Below are positions 27,954 through 36,624 of a stretch of DNA of 64,000 bases, piece by piece. Every line of letters starts with the position of its first letter. The first letter of the stretch is position 1. A program made the position numbers and the translations under genes. A model generated the notes under the pieces. The model was not told the DNA's origin. It did not search any database and saw nothing but the letters and a program-made list of their open reading frames with translations. Source of the stretch: Salinicola endophyticus (GTDB lineage Bacteria; Pseudomonadota; Gammaproteobacteria; Pseudomonadales; Halomonadaceae). The stretch lies in NCBI RefSeq assembly GCF_003206575.1, contig NZ_PZJO01000002.1, positions 407,933-471,932 on the forward strand. The letters run 5' to 3'.

Positions 27954-28898
27954 CTATTTCTCATCAAGCTCGGCTTTCAAGCTTCTAAGAGCGTGATGGC
28001 GACGCTTAACCTCGCGACGATTCCTTTTCAATGTCACACGCTCAGCTTCAAGATCACGTTTAGAGCTCGGACTTGACTCTGACTCAAGAAGGTAGTCAAC
28101 AATTATTTGTCGCTTGTATATCTTTGCGCTTTCTCGTCTGAGAGATTTTAGCTGCTCATCCACTGAGGCTAGGTCTGTTGGCAATGCGAAATCGTCTTCG
28201 AGATCATAATCGTCATCCTCATCCGCAACGTCCGTTACTAAACCACTTGATTGGTGATATGCGGTTATTGCATCATCAATTTTATCATACCAAGTTGCAC
28301 TTCCTTCGTTAACAAATATCCCAGCCTCACACATTTGACGAAGACTGCCTTCACCATGAGACACCATGATCAAGCTTGCATGATCGATTCTTTTTTGGAA
28401 TGCTTCGCGAGCTTTGGCTTTAAAGGCACGATCGCCTACCGCAGTAGCCTCATCAGAAATATAGATATCAAAATCAAAAGCTAACGATAAGCCAAAAGCT
28501 AATCGCGAGCGCATCCCCGAAGAGTATGTATTTACTGGATCATCAAAAGCCTTCCCAATCTCAGCAAAACTTTCAACTTCTTTAATAAGACTAGCAACGC
28601 TTTTCTTTATTCCATGAATACGCGCCACAAATTTTACGTTCTGACGCCCTGTCATGGAGCCTTTAAATCCTCCCGCAAGACCAATGGGCCATGATACCCG
28701 ACCACGTCTAACTACACGCCCCCGGTCAGGAACATCCATCCCACCGATTAGTCTTAAAAGAGTAGACTTTCCAGCGCCATTTTTTCCTACAACCCCCACA
28801 CTTACACCATCAGGGATGATAATATTTACATCTTTTAATACCCACCCCCCACCAAACGGACCATGGTAGCGCTTATATAAATTCTGAATCTCAATCAC
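27954..28898 (-). CDS. kpsT: Capsule ABC transporter ATPase KpsT with C-terminal extension
   Basis: 314 residues. Walker A GKNGAGKST (38-46), signature YSSGMRSRLAF (125-135), Walker B DIYISDE (144-150). Residues ~215-314 are an added acidic stretch (DVADEDDDYDLEDD) followed by a charged, probably coiled-coil region rich in Arg/Lys/Glu, which standard KpsT (about 220 residues) lacks. Extra C-terminal domains in other polysaccharide ABC ATPases bind polymer or partners. Two bases upstream of kpsM's neighbour stop positions indicate an operon. Confidence 0.9.
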   Translation of the reverse strand: MIEIQNLYKRYHGPFGGGWVLKDVNIIIPDGVSVGVVGKNGAGKSTLLRLIGGMDVPDRGRVVRRGRVSWPIGLAGGFKGSMTGRQNVKFVARIHGIKKSVASLIKEVESFAEIGKAFDDPVNTYSSGMRSRLAFGLSLAFDFDIYISDEATAVGDRAFKAKAREAFQKRIDHASLIMVSHGEGSLRQMCEAGIFVNEGSATWYDKIDDAITAYHQSSGLVTDVADEDDDYDLEDDFALPTDLASVDEQLKSLRRESAKIYKRQIIVDYLLESESSPSSKRDLEAERVTLKRNRREVKRRHHALRSLKAELDEK

Positions 28899-28902
28899 TT
28901 AT

Positions 28903-29715
28903 TCACCTTGCTTTTAGTTTCCAGGCGAAGCGAACATGCATGATAAGGCCTAGCGACAAGGAAGTTAGCGCCCAGAGCCAAAGGTAGATCATGTCGATAC
29001 CAGGTATCGTATGATAGCTATCAAAAAAACTTAAACGCATACTTTCGAGGCCATGAACAATAGGATTCCACAAAAGATACTCTTGGTATTGCGCAGGCAC
29101 GTAAGTCACAGGAAAAATGACACCAGATATCAGAAGAAGCGGCAATGTGACTATACGTACAACCCTACCAACTTCGGAAACTAATCCAGAAGCAACTGAC
29201 AGCAAAACTCCCAAACCAACACCAAGCATCCAGAGACCTATCCAGTCCAACATTACTCCAAAGCCGTGATCTGGAATCAAATCAATTTTGAGAAGAGATC
29301 CAACAAGGATAAAAACCAGGAACACAAAAGTACGAATCATACCCTCCACGAAACATCGCACAATAACTGGATCAATTGGCAATATCTGTCGATATGTAAA
29401 CAGCCCTCTGTTTGCGTCCACAGCCCCCATAGGCCGCATCATTGTTTCTCTAAATAAATAAAAACCCATCAAGCCTACCACCATCCAAGGTACAAAATCA
29501 GCTCCAGCAATGTGTTTGCCACCTCGAATGTAGGTGCGGATAAAAATCATTACCGCAATAGTTGCGACGGGTTCAAAGATCATCCAGAACCAAGCCATCC
29601 GATCAGACATGGTTCTCGACACCATCTCCCTCAAATACATTGCTGTCCAGACATCCCAGGTGACGCGTAAGGGATGGCGTGGAGAATTCGGAATCTGTTC
29701 CGTCTTGGTTGCCAT
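28903..29715 (-). CDS. kpsM: Capsule ABC transporter permease KpsM
   Basis: 270 residues, ABC-2 type permease with six TM segments, including LIKIDLIPDHGFGVMLDWIGLWMLGVGLGVLLSV and LPLLLISGVIFPVTYVPA. Forms the inner-membrane channel with KpsT. Directly precedes kpsT (4-base gap). The lower GC begins here, downstream of kpsD. Confidence 0.92.
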   Translation of the reverse strand: MATKTEQIPNSPRHPLRVTWDVWTAMYLREMVSRTMSDRMAWFWMIFEPVATIAVMIFIRTYIRGGKHIAGADFVPWMVVGLMGFYLFRETMMRPMGAVDANRGLFTYRQILPIDPVIVRCFVEGMIRTFVFLVFILVGSLLKIDLIPDHGFGVMLDWIGLWMLGVGLGVLLSVASGLVSEVGRVVRIVTLPLLLISGVIFPVTYVPAQYQEYLLWNPIVHGLESMRLSFFDSYHTIPGIDMIYLWLWALTSLSLGLIMHVRFAWKLKAR

Positions 29716-29727
29716 TTAACGATCCTA

Positions 29728-29755
29728 CGCCCGCCGACATACTGTCGCGCGGGCG
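29728..29755. promoter_or_regulatory. Stable hairpin between kpsD and kpsM
   Basis: CGCCCGC and GACA pair with TGTC and GCGGGCG around a 3-base loop. No T run follows on either strand, so it may be a processing or attenuation site instead of a full terminator. Confidence 0.4.
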
Positions 29756-29779
29756 GTCATCCATTACTTGAATAGAGGT

Positions 29780-31543
29780 TTATAGATCCAGCGCGACCTT
29801 GGTCGCCACGGCCACTTGATAGAGGATCTGAGTGATGCTGCTGGCCAGCTCGATATTGCTGGTCGGTGCGGCAGGCAGCACCATGATCTCGTCACCGGCA
29901 CGGATCTTGGTATCGCCGGCGTGAACCACGGCACCGTTCTTGTGCACCACCAATACCTGGTCGTCATCCGCGCGCGGGGTAAAGCCACCCGCCTGCTGGA
30001 TGTAATCGTTGGCGCTCATGCCGGGGGTAAAGACCATCGCCTGCGGAATGGTGACTTCGCCGCTCAGCAGTACGGAGTCGGAGATCTCGGGGATGGTGAT
30101 CACATCGCCATCCTGCAGGCGCACATCGGCGATGTTATCGCCGCGGGCCACGACCAGGCGCCCGGTGGGCTGGGTCTGGCGCGCCTTCTGCACGAACTTC
30201 TGTATCAGCTCGGCCTGGCGAACCTGAATCTCACCCTCTTTCGCGGTGCGCGAGGGGTAGCCAAGATAGGTCTGCTCGAGCCGGTCGAGGCTTTCGTTGA
30301 GCGACTCTTTCTGCTGCTCCTTGACGCTCTCGCGGCGGATCGAGATGTCCTTGTAGCTGGTCATGCTCTTGGGCACGCTGATCGCGTTGAGGAACTCACC
30401 CAGGTGAGCGTCACGCGGCAGTACGTAGCGCGAGGGGCCGTAGTAGCTGCCCTCTACCTGCACAACGATGCTTTCGGCGCGCTGATCGGCGCTGTAAAGC
30501 ACCTCGTCGCCCTTCTCGACGTTGGCTTCGCGGAACTCGCTCAGCGTCAGATAGCGCGCGATGGGGCCGCTGGGGCGGCTGCCGCGCAGCAGCACATGAG
30601 AGACGCCGGCGCGCAGGCGCGCGAGGTTGGTCACATCACCGCCGGTGAGCTGCTCACCCGCCAGCTCGTAGCGGAACGGCTTCTCAACGTCACCGACCAC
30701 GGCAACTGCCGGGCCGCGCTGCTCCACTACCACGGTGTCGCCATCGCGGAACTGAGTGTGTGGCATGTTCCCGTTGATCAGGAAGTCATAGAGATCGACC
30801 GTTTCGATCGCGCGGCCGTTACGCTTGACCACGATCTGGCGGTAGCTGCCCAGCGCCTGTTCGATACCGCCGGCCTGATCGAGGAAGTAGAGGATGGAGT
30901 CGCTGGGGGTGCCGGAGTAGCGGCCGGGATTCTTGACATAGCCGGTCACGAACACGCCCACCGGCTGCACGCCCTGCAGGTTGGTATAGACCTGCACGTT
31001 TTCCGGGTAGACGGACTTGATTGCCGAGGTGACCCGCTTGTTGAGCTCGCTGTTGGAGGTGCCCTGAACGTTGAGCGGGCCGATACCCGGCAGGAAAACA
31101 TTGCCCTGGGAGTCGACCGTCAGCACCTGCTGCATCTCTACCCCGCCCCAGACGCGCAGATTGATCTGGTCGCCAGGCTTGATCGTGTAGGCAGGGTTGA
31201 GCCCGTCGGCCATCACACCGCGGAAGCCACCGCTGAAGAGATTGGCGCCGAAGGGCGGCAGCATATTGGGGTCGATCTGCGCCTGGTTGGGATCGAACGG
31301 GCCGTACTGGTCACTGTTCCAGTTGGCACGCGGGGTGTCATCCACCGCCTGCTGGGCGTTCTGGCCGTTGGCTCCTTGCTGGCCGTTGGCCCCCTGGGGC
31401 TGCATGGTCATGGACTGGGCCTGCTGGCCCTGCGGGAGGATATCGCTACCCGATTCGAAGGATTGCGCGCTCGCCAGGTTGGCGTTCAGGCACGCTACCG
31501 CCACCAGGCACCCGGCCCGGAAAAACGATGCTGCACGTTTCAT
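29780..31543 (-). CDS. kpsD: Capsule export outer-membrane/periplasmic protein KpsD
   Basis: 587 residues of the Wza/KpsD polysaccharide export family. A signal peptide at 1-26 ends ANLASA. A Gln/Gly-rich low-complexity stretch (~30-68) follows. The export domain starts at ~118 (AYTIKPGDQINLRVWGG), with SLBB-type repeats (VFVTGYVKNPGRYSG, VAVVGDVEKPFRYELAG, VLLSGEVTIPQAMVFTPG). Together with KpsE it carries polymer to the cell surface. GC is normal, unlike kpsM-kpsF. Confidence 0.92.
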   Translation of the reverse strand: MKRAASFFRAGCLVAVACLNANLASAQSFESGSDILPQGQQAQSMTMQPQGANGQQGANGQNAQQAVDDTPRANWNSDQYGPFDPNQAQIDPNMLPPFGANLFSGGFRGVMADGLNPAYTIKPGDQINLRVWGGVEMQQVLTVDSQGNVFLPGIGPLNVQGTSNSELNKRVTSAIKSVYPENVQVYTNLQGVQPVGVFVTGYVKNPGRYSGTPSDSILYFLDQAGGIEQALGSYRQIVVKRNGRAIETVDLYDFLINGNMPHTQFRDGDTVVVEQRGPAVAVVGDVEKPFRYELAGEQLTGGDVTNLARLRAGVSHVLLRGSRPSGPIARYLTLSEFREANVEKGDEVLYSADQRAESIVVQVEGSYYGPSRYVLPRDAHLGEFLNAISVPKSMTSYKDISIRRESVKEQQKESLNESLDRLEQTYLGYPSRTAKEGEIQVRQAELIQKFVQKARQTQPTGRLVVARGDNIADVRLQDGDVITIPEISDSVLLSGEVTIPQAMVFTPGMSANDYIQQAGGFTPRADDDQVLVVHKNGAVVHAGDTKIRAGDEIMVLPAAPTSNIELASSITQILYQVAVATKVALDL

Positions 31544-31637
31544 GCAAGACTTCCTGTGGTGTTCGTGCGGCTTCCGCGCCGCCTATATCGTCTTCGACGA
31601 TACTCGGCTCGTTGGGCGCGGTTGCAGCGGATTTTTG

Positions 31638-32054
31638 TTACTGATTGCTGGTTGCGGGCAGCACTTGTGTCACCAGGCGCTGCGAGAACCAGCCATTATC
31701 CTTGACCAGACAGGCGACTTCGGCCTGATGCAGCGCCGCCCCGCTCTCGCGGGCGATATCCAGGTGCGCGCAGAGCCTGCCGCTGGCAGCGAAGTAGCGT
31801 TCCTGAACGATCACTGAGACGTTCGAGCCCCACGGGCTCTTGGGGAAGGCGGCGATGCTGCCGGGCGTGGCGTTATCGAGAAAGGTGGATATCTCGGGGC
31901 CGAGCGCGGCACCACCACGCATGTTCTGCACGTTGTGAATGCCCTGCTGGCTCTGTGTGGCACATCCGGCGATGGCGACAGAGAGCACCCCCAGCTGGAA
32001 GAATTTCCCGAGCCGGCTAGCGCGGCGGGACACCCCATGGAAAGCGTTTGACAT
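31638..32054 (-). CDS. Small lipoprotein upstream of kpsD
   Basis: 138 residues. Lipobox VAIAGC (Cys ~31) after a basic start and hydrophobic segment. The mature part has a C-terminal region ASGRLCAHLDIA...EVACLVKDNGWFSQRLV that resembles the cysteine-containing tail of surface lipoproteins found beside capsule exporters. Probably outer-membrane anchored and first gene of the kps operon. Specific role unknown. Confidence 0.62.
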   Translation of the reverse strand: MSNAFHGVSRRASRLGKFFQLGVLSVAIAGCATQSQQGIHNVQNMRGGAALGPEISTFLDNATPGSIAAFPKSPWGSNVSVIVQERYFAASGRLCAHLDIARESGAALHQAEVACLVKDNGWFSQRLVTQVLPATSNQ

Positions 32055-32282
32055 GTTTTGTGATCAACCCGATTGACTAAGACGCCGAGCCTCACCGCAC
32101 GGGCATATGCCCGATACGCGCGATGGCATCGGCCGGAGGGAATGGATTAGGCCCAAAGCATCAGGGCAGTCCAAAAAAATAACCGGTGGCAAAATCCCTG
32201 CCCTCGAACACATTGATACATTTAGTAGGCCGAATCCATGGCCCTTGAGCCACACGATTGTATTGGGCCGGGCCCGATTTGC

Positions 32283-32290
32283 CTACCGCG
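32283..32290 (-). promoter_or_regulatory. ops/JUMPstart-like element (candidate)
   Basis: Minus-strand CGCGGTAG, seven of eight matches to the GGCGGTAG core of the RfaH-recruiting ops element, about 230 bases before the first kps gene, a typical leader position. The downstream part of the element is not conserved. Confidence 0.25.
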
Positions 32291-32332
32291 AAGGCGAATT
32301 CCTCGTATCTGTCATGGCAAGCTCTCCTTCAT

Positions 32333-32425
32333 GAGCAGCGCTCGCTCCTGCAGCTGGCCTGCGTGGGCGCCTGGTCAAGCCAGCGCCGGCGGCCGATCCC
32401 TCACGGGCAGTGCTAGCTCCTGAAG
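32333..32425. repeat. Two imperfect 21-base direct repeats
   Basis: Copies at 32333-32353 and 32405-32425, 17 of 21 identical, sharing GCTCCTG-type cores seen in extragenic palindromes. Function unknown. Confidence 0.35.
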
Positions 32426-32503
32426 GTGGGCCAACCAAACCCAGATGATGGTGACCAGGCCGGGGATGCCTTCTATCCATAAATGCTGATATTTACGCCG
32501 TCG

Positions 32504-34267
32504 TTAGAAGTGCCAGATCAGCGGTATCAGTGTGACGCTGACCACACCGACAATCAGGCTGAGCGGCACGCCTAGCTTGAGATAGTCATGCATGCGATAG
32601 CCGCCGGGGCCCATCACCATCAGGTTGGTCTGGTAGCCCAGCGCGGTCATGAAACTGGCCGACGCGGCAATGGTGACGGCGATGACGAACGGCATGAAAT
32701 CGACCCCGAGTTGGTCGGAGACCGCCATGGCGATGGGGAACATCAACACCGCGGCGGCGTTGTTGGTGATCATCTCGGTGAACAGCACCGTCATCACATA
32801 GACGAAGAGCAGCGCCAGCCAGGGGGTGTGGATCTGCCCTACCACCTGCTCGGCGATGGCCTGAGCGGCGCCGGACTCACTCATCGCGGTACCCAGGGAG
32901 AACGAAGCGGCTATCACGATCAGCACGGAGAGATCGATATAGCGGCGCGCCTTGCCCATGGTCAGGCAGCCGCTCACCAGCATGGCGCCGGCAGCGAGAA
33001 AGGCCGCTTCGAGGATCGAGGTCAGGTTGGTGGCACTGAGCAACACCATGACCCCAAGGATGCCCAGCGAGAGCGGCGCCTTCTGAAAATTGGGCGGTGT
33101 GGAGTCGTTGAGCTGGCTGACCAGCAGGAAGTCCTTGCGGTAGCGGTACTGCTCGACGAACTGCTGCCCGGTCTCCAGCAGCAGAGTGTCGCCGACCTGG
33201 AACTCGACATCGCCGAGCTTGCCCTCCAGCCGCCGCCCATGACGGGAGATGGAGAGAATCACCGCCTGGAAGCGCGAGCGGAAACGCGATTCACGCACGC
33301 TCTGGCCGATCGCGGTGAAGTCAGGGCTGATCACCGCCTCGACCAGGCATCGCCGATGGTGGGCGATCTCCAGCTTCTGCACGTTGCCGTTGGTCGGCAC
33401 CAGGCCACGCACCTCGCGCAGCTCACGGGCACACTCGGGCGCGCCGACGAAGATCAAGGTGTCATCCGCTTGTAGCCGGGTTTCCGGTGGGACCGCGGCC
33501 ATCAGCTCGTCGCCGCGCTGGATGTCGGTAAGATAGCCGAACTGCAGGTTGCGCAGCCCCGCTTCGGCGATACTTCGACCCACCAGCGGCCCGCCCGGCT
33601 TCACGTCGACCTCGACGCTGTACTCGCGGATCTGGTCGAGCTGCGAGCTGGTGCCGTCACGCTGGGGCAGCAGCCAGCCGGCGAACAGCAGTATGAAGCC
33701 CCCGCCCACGATCAGGATCGGCAGACCTACCCAGGTGAGTTCGAACATGCCCAGCGAGATGCCTTGGCGGCTTTGCAGCAGGCCATCGACCACCAGGTTG
33801 GTGCTGGTGCCGATCAGGGTGCAGGTCCCGCCGAGAATGGAGATATAGCTGAGTGGCAGCAGCAGCTTGGAAGGTGGAAGGCGCAGGCGACCGGACCAGT
33901 CCTGGATCGCGGGAATGAACATCGCTACCACGGTGGTGTTGTTCATGAACGCGCTCAGCACCGATGCCGGCAGCATCACCCGCCACTGGGCCCGGCGCAG
34001 CGTGCTCGGCTGGCCGAGCAGCATGCTGGCGATCCACTTGATCGCCCCGGTCTCCTTGAGCGCTGCCGCCACCACGTAGAGCGCGGCAATGGTCATCACC
34101 CCGGTATTGGCGAAGCCCGCCAGCGCCTGCTGCGGCGTGAGCACATCGGTGAAGATCAGAAACGCCATGGCGCCGACCAGAATGGCGTCCGGTGCGATAC
34201 GCGTGAAGACCAGTGTGCCCAGGACCGCCACCACGGCCGCGATGCTCAACCAGGCATCGATACCCAT
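32504..34267 (-). CDS. SLC13/DASS family permease with two RCK_C domains
   Basis: 587 residues. Two blocks of TM helices flank a cytoplasmic insert (~215-385) with two TrkA-C/RCK_C-like domains (VKPGGPLVGRSIAEAGLRNLQ; AVISPDFTAIGQSVRESRFR). DASS signatures: NNTTVVAMF, GTSTNLVV, TNNAAAVLMFP, and GYQTNLMVMGPGGY near the C-terminus. Family members transport sulfate, di- or tricarboxylates; the RCK_C-containing type often takes sulfate or other anions. Monocistronic as far as seen. Substrate not determinable. Confidence 0.85.
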   Translation of the reverse strand: MGIDAWLSIAAVVAVLGTLVFTRIAPDAILVGAMAFLIFTDVLTPQQALAGFANTGVMTIAALYVVAAALKETGAIKWIASMLLGQPSTLRRAQWRVMLPASVLSAFMNNTTVVAMFIPAIQDWSGRLRLPPSKLLLPLSYISILGGTCTLIGTSTNLVVDGLLQSRQGISLGMFELTWVGLPILIVGGGFILLFAGWLLPQRDGTSSQLDQIREYSVEVDVKPGGPLVGRSIAEAGLRNLQFGYLTDIQRGDELMAAVPPETRLQADDTLIFVGAPECARELREVRGLVPTNGNVQKLEIAHHRRCLVEAVISPDFTAIGQSVRESRFRSRFQAVILSISRHGRRLEGKLGDVEFQVGDTLLLETGQQFVEQYRYRKDFLLVSQLNDSTPPNFQKAPLSLGILGVMVLLSATNLTSILEAAFLAAGAMLVSGCLTMGKARRYIDLSVLIVIAASFSLGTAMSESGAAQAIAEQVVGQIHTPWLALLFVYVMTVLFTEMITNNAAAVLMFPIAMAVSDQLGVDFMPFVIAVTIAASASFMTALGYQTNLMVMGPGGYRMHDYLKLGVPLSLIVGVVSVTLIPLIWHF

Positions 34268-34722
34268 GCCAATTCCCCATCTTTACCGTTATCGATGCTG
34301 AAACTCACGGCGTGACTCGAGCGTCATCTCGCCGAATTAACATCATTGAGTTATGACGTTATACCGAATTCAATGAATCCATTTCCTATTTCAATCGAAC
34401 CGCGATTCTAGGCATACGATTGTGATAACGCTACGTAAAGTGTTCAACCGTGAGTGAATAAAGCGTCAGGATTTGTCTTGTGACTGTCCGCGAAGCGCGA
34501 CAGGTTCCGCTGTTCACCATTAGCGCCTTTACCGCTGGTGCGCGCGATGGCGGGTTCTATGGATTGGTTCCAGGACGTGGTTCCAAGGCTTAGCTCCAAG
34601 GCGAGGTTCTATGGCTTGATCCCATACGTCGCCGGAGAGGCGCTGCCCCGTGAGCGCTATCTCGCTCACGCTTAGGGGGGGCCGCCTCGCTGTGCCGGGT
34701 GATCATGCCGGATCAACAAAGA
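34268..34722. other. Intergenic region with imperfect repeats
   Basis: 528 bases to the next gene including the terminator. It holds a duplicated 20-base unit (GGTTCTATGGATTGGTTCCA at 34553-34572 and a 17/20 match at 34605-34624) plus related GGTTCCAAGG fragments between. No gene supported. The upstream part should include the permease promoter. Confidence 0.4.
34553..34624. repeat. Degenerate direct repeat, 52-base period
   Basis: Two 20-base copies, 17 identical bases, with a similar partial copy between. Origin unknown. Confidence 0.35.
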
Positions 34723-34747
34723 CTGGCCGGAGCGTCGCTCCGGCCAG
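34718..34747 (-). terminator. Terminator of the beta-helix gene
   Basis: Perfect 11-bp stem CTGGCCGGAGC (34723-34733) / GCTCCGGCCAG (34737-34747), loop of three; minus-strand flank TCTTTGTTG. Located ~50 bases after the stop of the beta-helix gene. Confidence 0.78.
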
Positions 34748-34795
34748 AATACTCATTTACCTCCTGTCAACGCTGCTTGCTCTCAGTGATGGCGT

Positions 34796-36304
34796 TCAAT
34801 CAATGCCGGGCTCGAGTGTCAGGATCTGCATCGCGAACGACTCGGGCGTGACAGGATTGCCGGCCAGGTCCGTGAAATGCAGATAGACGCCCGTGCACTG
34901 CCGGCGCGTTCCCGAGTTGTTGACGTAGCCGTCCACGTAGCTCCAGCCGTCGAAGCGCACGCCGCGGTCCTCTACCGACACCTGGATGAGAGGGTTGTCG
35001 ATCACGTACGGGAACACGAGCTTGACGACGCCTTGCTGGGAGACGTCATGCGATTGCAGTGCCCCGAGACCGCGGGAGAGCCCATCCTGACGCCACAGGA
35101 AATGCTGCGGGATGCCGGTAATGGCGCGTTTGGTCTCGCCACCGACCACCACGTCGGAGAGCCCCGTCAGGCCGGCAGTGCGCTGGCCGCGCACGTTCTG
35201 CGCCAGGGTGAAGCGCTCTTCCAGGTTATCGCCCTTGTCGAACACCAGGGCGCCACTGAAGCCGTTTTCCGCGTCGTCCTCGAGACGCAGCGGCCCACCG
35301 CCAGAGCGCAGCGTCATGCCCGGGCGTCCGGTGCTATTGTAATTGGCATCAATGACAAACGGCCCCAGGCCAGCATGGGATGCGCATTCACGGAAAATGC
35401 CGGTATCGGTGATACGCACAGCCCGGCCGGTACTATCGCGCACCACAACATCACCGTCGTTGAGAGACACACCGCCCATCTTGCCAGCGTGATTGTCCGT
35501 GGCGAACACATCTTCCCAGCCGTAGGACATGCTGTTGCTCGAGGCAAAGCAGCGCATCATCTGCTGGTTTTTCAGCGTGCGGACACAAGGGTAGCCAGCG
35601 CCTTCTGCTTGAGAGGCATTGCCGAATGGGGATTCCGTGCCATCCGGGCGGCGCTTCTCCCACCAGTTGCCCACGAAAGTGCCGTTGTAGATGAGCGCGG
35701 CCACGATCGCATCGCCACTCATGTACTCGAAAATATTGTCGATGAAAGACGGCCCCTTGAGGTCGCGATCATATACGACGCCATTACCGCAGTTGTTGAA
35801 TTCGTTGCGGACGAAGCGGGTAGTCGTCGAGACGTCGTTGTTGACGTCGCGGCAGCGCAGCCCAGTGCCGGTCATGATGAAACGGCAGTCCACCACCGAA
35901 AAATGCACGGTGATTTTTTCGATGTCGATGGCCGTGCCAATCTGGTCAAAACGCACATTGTGGAACAGGCCGTTATAACCCCGGGCGGCGAAGGCGGTGA
36001 TGCCACGTTTCTCGCCACCGCCGTAGATGTGCAGATCAGAGATCACAGCGCCCTGATTGGTGAACATCGGGCCGTCGATGTTGCCGGCAGGTCGCAGACG
36101 AGAGGCGCCACCATCGCGGTTGCGCGCCAGCCCCCGCATGCTTTTGCCCTTCAGATCAACGGTCTGGGCGATGACATAATCGCCATCGGGGACGAAGACT
36201 GTGCCACTGTCAGCAGCGTCGGCCATCGCCTGAAACGCAGCAGCGCTGTTCTGCTTGCCAGAAGGATCGGCACCATAGTCGATAACGGTTTTCAGGTCAG
36301 ACAT
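34796..36304 (-). CDS. Right-handed beta-helix protein, tailspike/pectate-lyase-3 like
   Basis: 502 residues. The start VIDYGADPSGKQNSAAAFQAMADAA...GTVFVPDGDYVI is the classic N-terminus of pectate-lyase-3/tailspike beta-helices. Repeating rungs (ISDLHIYGGG, FHNVRFDQIGTAIDIE, VDCRFIMTGTGLRC, RNEFNNCGNGVVY, DNIFEYMSGDAIV) run to ~240; a C-terminal region (~430-502, VSVEDRGVRFDGWSYVDGYV) may be a trimerisation or binding module. No signal peptide. AAGGAG precedes the ATG. Could be a polysaccharide depolymerase, perhaps a phage-derived gene, or act on the capsule encoded nearby. No other phage genes are adjacent. Confidence 0.7.
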   Translation of the reverse strand: MSDLKTVIDYGADPSGKQNSAAAFQAMADAADSGTVFVPDGDYVIAQTVDLKGKSMRGLARNRDGGASRLRPAGNIDGPMFTNQGAVISDLHIYGGGEKRGITAFAARGYNGLFHNVRFDQIGTAIDIEKITVHFSVVDCRFIMTGTGLRCRDVNNDVSTTTRFVRNEFNNCGNGVVYDRDLKGPSFIDNIFEYMSGDAIVAALIYNGTFVGNWWEKRRPDGTESPFGNASQAEGAGYPCVRTLKNQQMMRCFASSNSMSYGWEDVFATDNHAGKMGGVSLNDGDVVVRDSTGRAVRITDTGIFRECASHAGLGPFVIDANYNSTGRPGMTLRSGGGPLRLEDDAENGFSGALVFDKGDNLEERFTLAQNVRGQRTAGLTGLSDVVVGGETKRAITGIPQHFLWRQDGLSRGLGALQSHDVSQQGVVKLVFPYVIDNPLIQVSVEDRGVRFDGWSYVDGYVNNSGTRRQCTGVYLHFTDLAGNPVTPESFAMQILTLEPGID

Positions 36305-36624
36305 TTCATTCTCCTTGGGTTGTACCGCGAGACAATGCTGGCACGGAGTCTGATGTCGTCACCATGAGATGGCGTCGTGATATCGCCCTATACAACGGGC
36401 ATGGAAAATCCATGAAAAAACACCACCACACGCCCGAATGGGATAACCCAAGACGAACTTTAAACGGCACGTTGATTGGCGGGGACGCCACAGGGACTGA
36501 GGGAATTACTCCATAGGCTTACGGGAGCGCCATATGGATTTACGAGATCACCACAGGGATCTAAGAGCACGTTAGGCGGGCAATCAATCAGTGATGCTTT
36601 CGCCCTGAACGGGCAAGGTCGCAC
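36305..36624. other. Intergenic region, nothing recognised
   Basis: Spans from the beta-helix start to the end of the kinase-like gene. No clear gene, hairpin or repeat beyond short CCACAGGGA repeats near 36490 and 36550. Confidence 0.4.

Larger units (their letters stand above)
32055..32503. other. Leader/intergenic region upstream of the kps operon
   Basis: No gene supported. Contains the ops-like sequence at 32283-32290 and a pair of 21-base direct repeats (32333-32353, 32405-32425). The operon promoter presumably lies here, but no confident -35/-10 pair was identified. Confidence 0.4.

Noticed and set aside
29816..31705. 629-codon plus-strand frame opposite kpsD
   Set aside because: It is antisense to a well-conserved export protein; composition is that of a mirrored frame.
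34796..36304. Prophage remnant
   Set aside because: Only the tailspike-like gene is present; no capsid, tail, integrase or lysis genes surround it.
34877..36367. 496-codon plus-strand frame opposite the beta-helix gene
   Set aside because: The minus-strand gene has a strong ribosome site, terminator and beta-helix signature.
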